13,036 nucleotides of DNA from Actinomycetota bacterium (lineage in GTDB: Bacteria > Actinomycetota > Actinomycetes > Actinomycetales > Cellulomonadaceae), in contig JAHIJU010000030.1 in assembly GCA_018898235.1 (NCBI GenBank), forward strand, positions 1 through 13,036, given 5' to 3'. The stretch's first letter is position 1. The number at the start of each line of letters is the position of its first letter. The notes below the pieces were generated by a model. It ran no database searches and was not told where the DNA came from. It saw only the letters and a list, made by a program, of their open reading frames with translations. Shown here piece by piece: positions 7,701-13,036 of the stretch. A program made the position numbers and the translations under genes.

Positions 7701-8256
7701 CGCGGCCCTCGGACGCGACCAGGTGGTGACCGAGCTGCTGCGGATCAGCCCGGTGGGTCAGCACGAGCGGCTGGCCACGAGCCTGCCGCGGCAGCGCAAC
7801 TGCTACTTCTCCTCCTCGGACGCCGACTTCCCGGACCGGTACACGGCCGCGGCCCAGTGGGACCGTCTGCGGGCGGGCTCCGACGACCCGGTGGGCGTCC
7901 GCGGGGGCTGGCGGGTGTACTCCTCCGGGCCCGGGATCTACCTGCGCCAGGTGATGCAGGGTGCCCTGGGGCTGACGGTGCACGCCGGTGGCCTGCTGGT
8001 GGACCCGGTGCTCGCGACCGTGGACGACGGCACCGTCGTGCACGTCGACCTGCTGGGGGAACCGCGGACCGTGCGCTACCACGTGGGTGCGGGCGATGCG
8101 CGGGTCACGGTGATCGGCGACGGCCGCCCACTGCCCGGTACGCAGCAGGCTGTGCCGTACCGCTCGGGCGGGCTCCTCATCGAGGCGTCGGCGCTCAGCG
8201 GGGTGCGGGTGCTCGACGTGTACGTCGGCGCGGACCGGAGCACGCTGCGGCGCTGA
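4774..8256 (+). CDS. Large beta-gluco-oligosaccharide phosphorylase (GH94/GH149/GH161 type)
   Basis: A 1,160-residue cytoplasmic protein, predicted to split beta-linked gluco-oligosaccharides with phosphate, giving a sugar 1-phosphate and a shortened chain. The N-terminal 600 or so residues are beta-rich with no catalytic motif I recognise. The (alpha/alpha)6 barrel starts near 615. Family-type motifs are YSGAAWGTRDVCQGPLE (665-681), NPDGTLPQWF (704-713), GDWDD (799-803) and, near the C-terminus, GWRVYSSGPGIYLRQV (1045-1060). By analogy with the DWND motif of cellobiose phosphorylase (GH94), Asp803 is the candidate general acid. The length is well above cellobiose phosphorylase (about 820) and close to 1,2-beta-oligoglucan phosphorylases (about 1,100, GH94) and to the 1,3-beta-glucan phosphorylases of GH149/GH161, so it belongs with these long forms; which linkage cannot be decided by eye. 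The GTG start at 4774 has a weak GGGA. The neighbouring GH1 and importer genes fit intracellular beta-glucan phosphorolysis. A biosynthetic transferase is less likely: there is no glycosyltransferase domain and no membrane segment. Confidence 0.85.
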   Translation: MTSTVPTSVLPSSGARAPRFTAPAPTAGALVAGDLRLELTLDGDLRAIRFGDLLVSQYVPGPHDAATGGLWLRRHRAGRVDALALVGARSTAQFELFDGAARWAGSGLGVRWVVTLAPGPDGDLWVWRVEVTPDGAAETDRWDLVGAQDLALAPEGAALSSEPYVSQYLAHRAVDLPDLGRVVATRQTMACAPALPLVVTAIAEGAVAHLTDAIDLYSTAARLDGRARLLDRADWPGRTTQDELAMPVLVTGRRALTGPVTWHLVGVVCRDRSGDLAAAAEVVLDRVGTALAAAQGAAGAAARALAVRAEEPPAEPTRPASLLLSAPLLAGDRLPDIELVALGGGSVTHPERAVDGSLLSYFTAQATHVVSRSKELAVARSHGHVLKAGDDVTPRDGVLSATVYACGVFASHVVVGNTTANRFLSVQRHHLNLLHSAGLRVLVRVGGGWRLLGLPSALVMDLGGVRWVYRTGELAVEVTTTARAHDGAIEVRVRADREVDLLVTADVELAGAWAAAPALDGRALVVVPDEGTDPAVHCPGLTYVLASPDGVLGDDGPLFADGAGGGPSFGTGVLTVAAPGAREVRVVLTGSLDGAEEALAAAAPVVTAPLDVAAELAGHRETVAALTRHLRVEGEGRLAELNVLVPWFAQNALIHFLVPHGLEQYSGAAWGTRDVCQGPLELALAFDHPGTARQILLRVLAHQNPDGTLPQWFMFDAYRERYQDEAHGDVVLWPLMALVEYLAATGDLTVLDEQVPFWDGAHRQPGTTPVSVADHLRATMAYVRSHRAPGTGLLSYGEGDWDDTLQPAQASMSEEMASSWTVALLYQATHAGARLLAGSAHADLGAELAAEAGQVAREFSERLVIDGVLAGYVVFDPEGAWPVIHPADGRTGLHYRLIPMTRAIIAGLFTPAQAASHEALVTEHLHYPDGVRLMDRPAPYADGVTRFFRRGEQAANIGREIGLMYTHAHIRYVEALAALGRDQVVTELLRISPVGQHERLATSLPRQRNCYFSSSDADFPDRYTAAAQWDRLRAGSDDPVGVRGGWRVYSSGPGIYLRQVMQGALGLTVHAGGLLVDPVLATVDDGTVVHVDLLGEPRTVRYHVGAGDARVTVIGDGRPLPGTQQAVPYRSGGLLIEASALSGVRVLDVYVGADRSTLRR

Positions 8257-8292
8257 CCCGGACCGGGCCCCGATCGCTCCGCCGGAGCACCT

Positions 8293-8337
8293 CGGCCTGG
8301 CCGGGAGCCGCCACGACGACGGCACCCGGCCAGGCCG
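8293..8337. terminator. Probable bidirectional terminator between convergent genes
   Basis: A perfect 13-bp stem, CGGCCTGGCCGGG (8293-8305) against CCCGGCCAGGCCG (8325-8337), continues after one A-A mismatch with GCCG/CGGC (8307-8310 and 8320-8323) and a 9-base loop. It sits in the 87-base gap between the phosphorylase stop (8256) and the carbamate kinase stop (8344), so it can serve both strands. There is no T-tract, as is common for GC-rich actinobacterial hairpin terminators. Confidence 0.75.
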
Positions 8338-8343
8338 GCCCCC

Positions 8344-9339
8344 TCAGGACGAGGCCGCCCCCACCAGCGTGCCCGGCCGCTGCTCCGGGACGGTGTCGTC
8401 GCCTGCGCGAACCACCGTGCCGCTGCGGCCCTGCATCGCCAGCGGAGCCTTCTCCAGCGAGCAGATCACCGCGGTGCGACCCGGTCCGCTGGCGGCGAAC
8501 TGCATGGCCGCCTGGACCTTGGGCAGCATCGACCCGGCGCCGAACTGGCCCTCGTCGACGTACCGCTGGGCGGTGGCCAGGTCCAGCCGGTCCAGGTCAC
8601 GCTGGTCCGGGGTGCCGAACCCGATCGCGACCCGGTCCACGGCGGTGAGGATGAACAGGTAGTCCGCCCCCACCACCTCGGCCAGCTTCGCCGAGGCGAA
8701 GTCCTTGTCGATGACCGCCGGGACCCCGTGCAGGTCACCGGCCTCGTCGCGCACCACCGGCACCCCGCCCCCGCCGCACGCGACCACGATGAACTCGTGG
8801 TCGAGCAGGTTGAGGATCGAGTCGCGTTCGACGATACCCACCGGCCGCGGTGAGGCGACGACCCGCCGCCAACCCCGTCCGGCGTCCTCGACCATCACCA
8901 GGTCGGGGTTCGCGTCGGTCATCGCCTTCGCGGTGGCCTCGTCGTAGAACCCGCCGATCGGCTTGGTCGGCCGGGCGAACGCCGGGTCGTCGGCCGCGAC
9001 CTCCACCTGGGTGACCACCGAGGCGACGTGCCACGGCATGCCGACCCGGTGCAGCTCCTTGGCCAGGCCCTGCTGCAGGTGGTAGCCGATGTAGCCCTGG
9101 CTCATGGCCGTGCACTCGGGCAGGTCCATCGCGCTGACCTTGTCAGTGTGCTGGGACGCCACCTCGAAGGCCAGGGAGATGGCCCCGACCTGCGGGCCGT
9201 TGCCGTGGGACACGATGATCTCGTGACCCTGGGCAATGAGGCCGACCAGTGACGGGGTCGCCTCTTCGATCCGCGCGCGCTGCTCGTACGCGCTGCTCCC
9301 CAGGGCGTTGCCGCCCAGGGCGATGACGATGCGGGACAT
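8344..9339 (-). CDS. arcC: Carbamate kinase
   Basis: Transfers phosphate from carbamoyl phosphate to ADP, giving ATP and carbamate (which decays to CO2 and NH3); here the ATP-yielding last step of agmatine degradation, where it is also called aguC. The protein has 331 residues and is full length for the amino acid kinase fold. Motifs are ALGGNAL (7-13), HGNGPQVG (45-52), GRGWRRVVASPRP (154-166), ACGGGGVPV (187-195), AVIDKDFASAKLAE (208-221) with Lys212, LTAVD (231-235) and GSMLPKVQAA (269-278) with Lys274; all are typical of carbamate kinase. The ATG at 9339 directly abuts the stop of the carbamoyltransferase gene (TGAATG), with only a weak GGGA ahead of it, so translation is probably coupled. 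It is the last gene of the minus-strand block and ends just before the shared terminator. Confidence 0.95.
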   Translation of the reverse strand: MSRIVIALGGNALGSSAYEQRARIEEATPSLVGLIAQGHEIIVSHGNGPQVGAISLAFEVASQHTDKVSAMDLPECTAMSQGYIGYHLQQGLAKELHRVGMPWHVASVVTQVEVAADDPAFARPTKPIGGFYDEATAKAMTDANPDLVMVEDAGRGWRRVVASPRPVGIVERDSILNLLDHEFIVVACGGGGVPVVRDEAGDLHGVPAVIDKDFASAKLAEVVGADYLFILTAVDRVAIGFGTPDQRDLDRLDLATAQRYVDEGQFGAGSMLPKVQAAMQFAASGPGRTAVICSLEKAPLAMQGRSGTVVRAGDDTVPEQRPGTLVGAASS

Positions 9340-10350
9340 TCAGAGGATCCCGGCCAGGACGTGCTCGAGCTCGAGCCTGGCGTCGTCGACCTTGACCGGG
9401 TTGACGATCTCCGGGCGCAGGAAGTAGACGAGCAGCGCACGCTGGGCAGTCAGGCGGTTGCCGGCCTCGTCGAACGCGAGCGAGACCGCCGAGTCAAGCA
9501 CCTCGTCCGTGACCTCCTCGCCCCGGGTCGCGGGCAGGCAGTGCATGAACTTCGCGCCCTCGCCGGCCAGGGCCATGAGCTCGGCGTTCACCTGGTACTT
9601 CGGCATGAACACGGCGAGCCGCTCGGCCTCGCCGAGCTCGGCCTCGTAGTCGCCGTACCAGACGTCGGTGTAGACGAAATCGGCACCTTCGAGCGCCTTG
9701 TGCGCGTCATCGGTCACCAGGATGCTGCCGCCGGACACCGCGCAGTTGGCCCGGCCGAGGTCCTGCAGGGACTCGCGCAGCTGGAACCGCTCCGGACCGA
9801 ACTGGGCGAACTCCATGCCCATCTTCGTGGTGATCATCATGAGCGAGGCGCACACCTGGGTGGCGTCGCCGACGAAGACCACCTTGCAGTCCTCCAGGCG
9901 CTTGCCGGCCGGCAGGTGCTCGACCATCGTGATGAGGTCGCCGATCTCCTGCGTCGGGTGGTTGTAGTCCGACATTCCGTTGAGCACCGGGATGGTCGCG
10001 TGCGCGGCCAGGTCGACGACGGTCTGGTGCCGGGCCACGCGCGCCATCACGACGTCGACCAGACGGGACAGCACGCGCGCGGTGTCCTCGATGGACTCGT
10101 GCCCGCCGAGCTGGATCTGGCCGGGGGCCAGGTACTGGGCGTGCCCGCCGAGCTGGGACATCGCAGTCTCGAACGAGACCCGGGTGCGGGTCGAGGACTG
10201 CTCGAAGATCATGCCAAGCGTGCGTCCGTGCAGCAGCGGCGGGAAGTAGCCGACCTGCACGCACTTCTTGAGCGTGAGGCCGAGGTTGACGATGTCGAGG
10301 ATCTCGGCCTTGGTGAGGTCCTGGGTGTCGATGAAGTTCCGGACGGTCAT
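9340..10350 (-). CDS. ptcA: Putrescine carbamoyltransferase (ornithine carbamoyltransferase family)
   Basis: Phosphorolyses N-carbamoylputrescine to putrescine and carbamoyl phosphate, which the carbamate kinase then uses; also called aguB. It is 336 residues long. The carbamoyl-phosphate site is intact: SSTRTR (52-57), HPTQ (131-134) and HCLPATRG (270-277). The ornithine-binding SMG motif of ornithine carbamoyltransferases is absent; the corresponding place reads TDVWYGDYEAEL (228-239) followed by PKYQVN (250-255), as in the Enterococcus putrescine enzyme. A C-terminal helix extension (about 318-336) also fits this subfamily. The context, with agmatine deiminase and no arginine deiminase, agrees. 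The ATG at 10350 is chosen for its strong ribosome binding site and the conserved N-terminus; the frame stays open upstream only in low-complexity GC-rich sequence. An automated pipeline would probably label it argF or arcB. The family is certain and the substrate assignment strong. Confidence 0.9.
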   Translation of the reverse strand: MTVRNFIDTQDLTKAEILDIVNLGLTLKKCVQVGYFPPLLHGRTLGMIFEQSSTRTRVSFETAMSQLGGHAQYLAPGQIQLGGHESIEDTARVLSRLVDVVMARVARHQTVVDLAAHATIPVLNGMSDYNHPTQEIGDLITMVEHLPAGKRLEDCKVVFVGDATQVCASLMMITTKMGMEFAQFGPERFQLRESLQDLGRANCAVSGGSILVTDDAHKALEGADFVYTDVWYGDYEAELGEAERLAVFMPKYQVNAELMALAGEGAKFMHCLPATRGEEVTDEVLDSAVSLAFDEAGNRLTAQRALLVYFLRPEIVNPVKVDDARLELEHVLAGIL

Positions 10351-10355
10351 GATCG

Positions 10356-10362
10356 TCTCCTT
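10356..10362 (-). promoter_or_regulatory. Strong ribosome binding site for ptcA
   Basis: On the minus strand, AAGGAGA ends 5 bases before the ATG at 10350. It is the best Shine-Dalgarno match in the window and fixes the start against the longer open frame extending to 10569. No clear -10/-35 promoter was found behind it. Confidence 0.85.
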
Positions 10363-10548
10363 CGAACGGTGCCGCGCAGGGTGCGGGCAGGGGTGCTGGC
10401 TGGGTGGTGCGGGGACGGCGAGCCCCAGGCGCGTCCGGGCGGACGGGCCTGCGGGGTGCACGAGGGCAGGGCGCGGCCAGGCCGGGTCACCGAGGGGTCG
10501 GGACCCGCACCGTGGACGGGCGGGACGGGGGCCGGGGCCGGCCCGGCG

Positions 10549-10563
10549 CCGGTCCGGGACCGG
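10549..10563. repeat. Small hairpin overlapping the aguA-distal hairpin
   Basis: CCGGTC (10549-10554) pairs with GACCGG (10558-10563) around a 3-base loop. Bases 10559-10563 also belong to the larger stem at 10559-10589, so the two cannot form together. Beside it lies a 10-base palindrome, GGGCCGGCCC (10535-10544). Confidence 0.4.
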
Positions 10564-10589
10564 CCGCACCTGCGGGCGGTGCGGCCGGT
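10559..10589 (-). terminator. Hairpin after aguA: terminator, attenuator or RNA-stability element
   Basis: A perfect 12-bp stem, ACCGGCCGCACC (10559-10570) against GGTGCGGCCGGT (10578-10589), has a 7-base loop. On the minus strand it begins 14 bases after the aguA stop. There is no T-tract. It lies inside the 253-base gap (10351-10603) separating aguA from ptcA. That gap is otherwise GC-rich, low in complexity and without a convincing gene or promoter. Partial termination or a processing site would let the two halves of the operon be expressed at different levels. Confidence 0.5.
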
Positions 10590-10603
10590 GCCGGCCGGGG
10601 CGG

Positions 10604-11701
10604 CTAGCGGCCGGAGGGCTGCTGCTGGGTGATGCAGTGCACGTTGCCGCCGCCGAGCAGGATCTCCCGGCCGGGCACGGTGAGGACGCGGCGCGGGGCG
10701 AACAGCTCGGTGTAGGCGGCGAGCGCGGCGTCGTCGTGCGCGTCGTCGAACGTGGGCAGCACGACGATGTCGTTGCCGATGTAGGAGTTGACGTACGACC
10801 CGGCGAGCCGGTCGCCCGCCTCCCGCGGCAGGGTGCCCTCGACCGAGTCGACCCCGGCCGACTCCTCGGCCGTGATGAAGATCGGACCGGGCTGGTGGAT
10901 CTTCACCACCTCGAACTCCCGGCCGCGGGCGTCGGTGCTCGACTCCAGGACCTTGAGCGCGGCCGCCGAACGCTCGTACTGCGGGTCGGTCTCGTCGTCG
11001 GTCCAGGTGAGCATGACCTTGCCCGGCTCGACGAACCGGCAGAAGTTGTCCACGTGCCCGTTCGTCTCGTCGAGGTAGACGCCGTACGGCAGCCACACGA
11101 CGACATCGACGCCGAGGTGGTCACGCAGGTGCTGCTCGATCTGCTCCCGGTTCAGGTCGGGGTTGCGTCCGGCGGACAGCAGGCACTCCTCGGTGACCAG
11201 GACGGTGCCTTCGCCATCGACGTCGATCGAGCCGCCCTCAAGGACGAGCGGTGCCTTGTAGCGGTCGCGACCCTCGATCTCCAGGACCTTGCGCGCCACG
11301 GCGTCGTCGGCGGCCCACGGGAAGTAGAGGCCGTCGACCAGCCCGCCCCAGGCGTTGAAGTCCCAGTCGACGCCGCGCACGTCGCCGGCGTCGTTCACGA
11401 CGAAGGTCGGGCCGCTGTCGCGCACCCAGGAGTCGTCGTTGGACATCTCCACGACGCGGATGTGGTTCGGAAGCATGCTGCGGGCGTTGTCGTACTGCCG
11501 GGCCGAGACCGCGACGGTGACCGGCTCGGTCGTGGCGATGGCCGTGGCGACCGCGGTGAACGCGGCCTGGGCCGGGCGTCCGCCCAGCCGCCAGTTGTCA
11601 GGCCGCTCGGGCCAGATGAGCCAGCAGCCGGCGTGGTGGGCCCATTCGGCCGGCATGTGGTACCCGTCGGCCCGGGGGGTGGTGGTGAGTGTGCGAGACA
11701 T
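10604..11701 (-). CDS. aguA: Agmatine deiminase
   Basis: Hydrolyses agmatine to N-carbamoylputrescine and ammonia in the cytoplasm. It is a 365-residue member of the guanidino-group-modifying (peptidylarginine deiminase-like) superfamily and full length for the family. Motifs are MPAEWAHHAGCWLIWPERPDNWR (from 16), NDDSWVRDSGPTF (88-100) with substrate-binding acids, LEGGSIDVDGEGT (154-166), DETNGHVDNF (211-220) with catalytic His216, and GGGNVHCITQQQP (350-362) with nucleophile Cys356. The ATG at 11701 fits the family N-terminus and follows a GGCGG-type ribosome binding site. It starts 20 bases after the permease stop, so the two are probably co-transcribed. Its presence in place of arginine deiminase (arcA) tells which pathway the carbamoyltransferase and kinase serve. 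Confidence 0.97.
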   Translation of the reverse strand: MSRTLTTTPRADGYHMPAEWAHHAGCWLIWPERPDNWRLGGRPAQAAFTAVATAIATTEPVTVAVSARQYDNARSMLPNHIRVVEMSNDDSWVRDSGPTFVVNDAGDVRGVDWDFNAWGGLVDGLYFPWAADDAVARKVLEIEGRDRYKAPLVLEGGSIDVDGEGTVLVTEECLLSAGRNPDLNREQIEQHLRDHLGVDVVVWLPYGVYLDETNGHVDNFCRFVEPGKVMLTWTDDETDPQYERSAAALKVLESSTDARGREFEVVKIHQPGPIFITAEESAGVDSVEGTLPREAGDRLAGSYVNSYIGNDIVVLPTFDDAHDDAALAAYTELFAPRRVLTVPGREILLGGGNVHCITQQQPSGR

Positions 11702-11708
11702 GGTGGAA

Positions 11709-11717
11709 CCGCCTTTC
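11709..11717 (-). promoter_or_regulatory. Ribosome binding site for aguA
   Basis: On the minus strand, GAAAGGCGG ends 7 bases before the ATG at 11701, in the 20-base gap after the permease stop. Confidence 0.6.
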
Positions 11718-11721
11718 GGGG

Positions 11722-13036
11722 TCAGAGCGGGCTGTCGGCGAACTGCTGCCGGACGGATTCGGGGTCGTCGCCGCGTTCGAGCGCGCGTTCGCGCGTCCAG
11801 CGGGGTGACCGGAAGCAGAAGTACTCCTGGAAGGCGACGGTGACGGCGAGGCCGGCGAGGATCGAGCCGGTGACCGCCCACGAGTAGTCGAACGGGTTCC
11901 AGACGAAGAACACGACGGCGGCAGCGAGCAGGGCCGTCGGCACCCACGTGATGAGCCAGGTGGCCACGGGGCCACCGGGGACGCGGTACGGCCGGGCCCG
12001 GGCGGGGTCGATGCGACGCAGCTTCCGGAACGCCAGCATCATCACGATGTAGGGCAGCAGGAAGATCACCGAGGAGAACGCGAACAGGTTCCAGAACACG
12101 TCGTCGATGGCACCGTCGGTGAGCGAGAACAGCCCGGCGTAGCCGACGGTGAACACGGTCCCGACGATCGAGCACAGCATCGCCGCACCGATGGGCGTGC
12201 CACGGGTCGGGTGCACGCGGGCGAACACCTTGGGCAGGTCGCCCTGCTGGGCGGCTTCGGCGGCGGCGAGGTTGGCGCCGATGGTCCACGGGACCAGGCA
12301 GGCGAAGAAGCAGAACAGGGCGCCGATGCCGAGCGCGGTGACGACGACGTGCGCGACCGTCGAGTCGCCGAAGCCCCGCTGCAGCGCGTCGAGCAGACCG
12401 GTGGTCTCCGAGATCTCGTCGGCCGGCAGGATGAGCTGCATCCCGACGGTGGCGATCAGGTAGAAGCCGCCGATGAGCGCCCCGGCCACGGCGATGGTGC
12501 GAGGCACGTCGCGCTTGGGGTTCTCCATCTGGGTCGAGGCGGAGGACATGAGCTCGAAGCCCAGGAAGTTGTAGATGACGATCGGCAGCGCGGCGGCGAA
12601 GGCCGGCAGCGCATCGGTCGGCAGCATCGTGCTCACGGTCCAGGAGGTCGCCGAGCCGTGGTTGGTGGCGTAGATGCCGCCAGCGACGGCGAGCGCGACG
12701 ATCACGGCGATGGTGATGCCGGCCCCGACGTTGGAGACCCACGTGCCGGTCTCCAGGCTGCGCGCGTTCACCCAGTAGTTGATCCAGATGAGGACGACGG
12801 TGATCGCGATCTGCACCCAGAAGTTGAGGTTGCCACCGAAGAACATCGAGGAGATCGCGCCGGAGAACATGAGGTAGACGCTGGGCACCCACAGGCCGAC
12901 GTTCACCCAGTACCACCACGAGACCCGGCTGCCCCATCGGTTCCCGAAGGCCCGGACCACCCAGGCGTAGATGCCGCCGGCGTCGGGGTAGGCCGAGCCC
13001 AGCTCGGCGGTGACCAGGCCGTACGGGACGAAGAAC
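11722..13036 (-). CDS. APC-superfamily amino acid/polyamine permease, 5' end outside window
   Basis: Multi-spanning membrane transporter of the amino acid-polyamine-organocation type; the last 437 residues are visible. The frame is open to the right edge, where it reads FFVPYGLVTAELGSAYPDAG followed by GIYAWVVRAFG. This is the conserved TM1-TM2 region of the family, so a GTG at 12960 is not the start and only a short N-terminus is missing. Many hydrophobic helices follow, with NFLGFELMSSASTQMENPKRDVPR, the typical loop after TM6, and a hydrophilic C-terminal tail. The stop is 20 bases before aguA, which places it first among the visible genes of the agmatine block. By position it is a candidate agmatine/putrescine exchanger (the aguD role), which would bring in substrate and export the putrescine product. 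The sequence alone does not exclude a GABA, glutamate or other amino acid transporter, so no symbol is given. Confidence 0.87.
   Translation of the reverse strand, partial: FFVPYGLVTAELGSAYPDAGGIYAWVVRAFGNRWGSRVSWWYWVNVGLWVPSVYLMFSGAISSMFFGGNLNFWVQIAITVVLIWINYWVNARSLETGTWVSNVGAGITIAVIVALAVAGGIYATNHGSATSWTVSTMLPTDALPAFAAALPIVIYNFLGFELMSSASTQMENPKRDVPRTIAVAGALIGGFYLIATVGMQLILPADEISETTGLLDALQRGFGDSTVAHVVVTALGIGALFCFFACLVPWTIGANLAAAEAAQQGDLPKVFARVHPTRGTPIGAAMLCSIVGTVFTVGYAGLFSLTDGAIDDVFWNLFAFSSVIFLLPYIVMMLAFRKLRRIDPARARPYRVPGGPVATWLITWVPTALLAAAVVFFVWNPFDYSWAVTGSILAGLAVTVAFQEYFCFRSPRWTRERALERGDDPESVRQQFADSPL

Noticed and set aside
4774..8256. Cyclic beta-1,2-glucan synthase (NdvB-like)
   Set aside because: These are about 2,800 residues with membrane helices and a glycosyltransferase domain; only the phosphorylase-like part is present here.
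3058..8325. A 1,755-codon open frame on the minus strand opposite the hydrolase, GH1 and phosphorylase genes
   Set aside because: Its product is low-complexity (rich in Arg, Gly, Pro, His, Gln) with no recognisable domain. Such long antisense frames are expected opposite GC-rich genes with strong third-position bias.
9340..10350. Catabolic or anabolic ornithine carbamoyltransferase (arcB/argF)
   Set aside because: The SMG ornithine-binding motif is missing, WYG replaces it, and the neighbours are agmatine deiminase and carbamate kinase with no arginine deiminase or arginine biosynthesis gene.
10361..10366. TTCGAA palindrome near the ptcA ribosome binding site as an operator
   Set aside because: A six-base palindrome is too short to support, and it overlaps the ribosome binding site by chance composition.
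10351..10569. In-frame upstream extension of the carbamoyltransferase by 73 residues
   Set aside because: The extension is Pro/Arg/Ala low-complexity sequence without family similarity, and a strong AAGGAGA lies just before the ATG at 10350.
1..13036. Mobile element, phage, CRISPR or defence system
   Set aside because: No transposase, integrase, terminal inverted repeats, repeat-spacer array or nuclease-type genes were seen; all nine genes are metabolic or transport genes of uniform composition.

Overview
This is a very GC-rich window with strong G/C bias at third codon positions, GTG as well as ATG starts, and ATGA gene overlaps. It looks like chromosomal DNA from a high-GC actinobacterium (Actinomycetota, possibly a Micrococcales-type soil or plant organism; genus not determinable here). 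No rRNA, tRNA, CRISPR array, insertion sequence, phage gene or transcriptional regulator was seen. Coding density is high, and the nine genes form two convergent blocks.

Left block, plus strand, about 1-8256: an oligopeptide/oligosaccharide-type (Dpp/Opp family) ABC permease running in from the left edge, a fused two-domain ABC ATPase, an alpha/beta-hydrolase, a compact GH1 beta-glucosidase, and a 1,160-residue phosphorylase of the GH94/GH149/GH161 type. The first three genes are linked by ATGA overlaps, the fourth follows after 16 bases and the fifth after 78, so they probably form one transcript. The most economical reading is a beta-gluco-oligosaccharide uptake and breakdown locus. The transporter would import oligosaccharides, the hydrolase may remove acyl or other ester groups, the phosphorylase would shorten the chain with inorganic phosphate to give a sugar 1-phosphate, and the GH1 enzyme would hydrolyse the small end products. 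The solute-binding protein and partner permease would be expected just left of the window.

Right block, minus strand, about 8344-13036, read right to left: an APC-family amino acid/polyamine permease running in from the right edge, agmatine deiminase (aguA), a carbamoyltransferase and carbamate kinase. The carbamoyltransferase carries putrescine-carbamoyltransferase features rather than the ornithine-binding SMG motif, so the block is best read as an agmatine deiminase pathway: agmatine to N-carbamoylputrescine, then putrescine plus carbamoyl phosphate, then ATP plus CO2 and NH3, with the permease as a candidate agmatine/putrescine exchanger. A 253-base non-coding gap with strong hairpins separates aguA from the carbamoyltransferase gene.

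The blocks meet at a long hairpin (8293-8337) that probably terminates transcription from both sides. Both modules conserve phosphate-bond energy (sugar 1-phosphate and carbamoyl phosphate), but nothing in the sequence shows that they are functionally linked.
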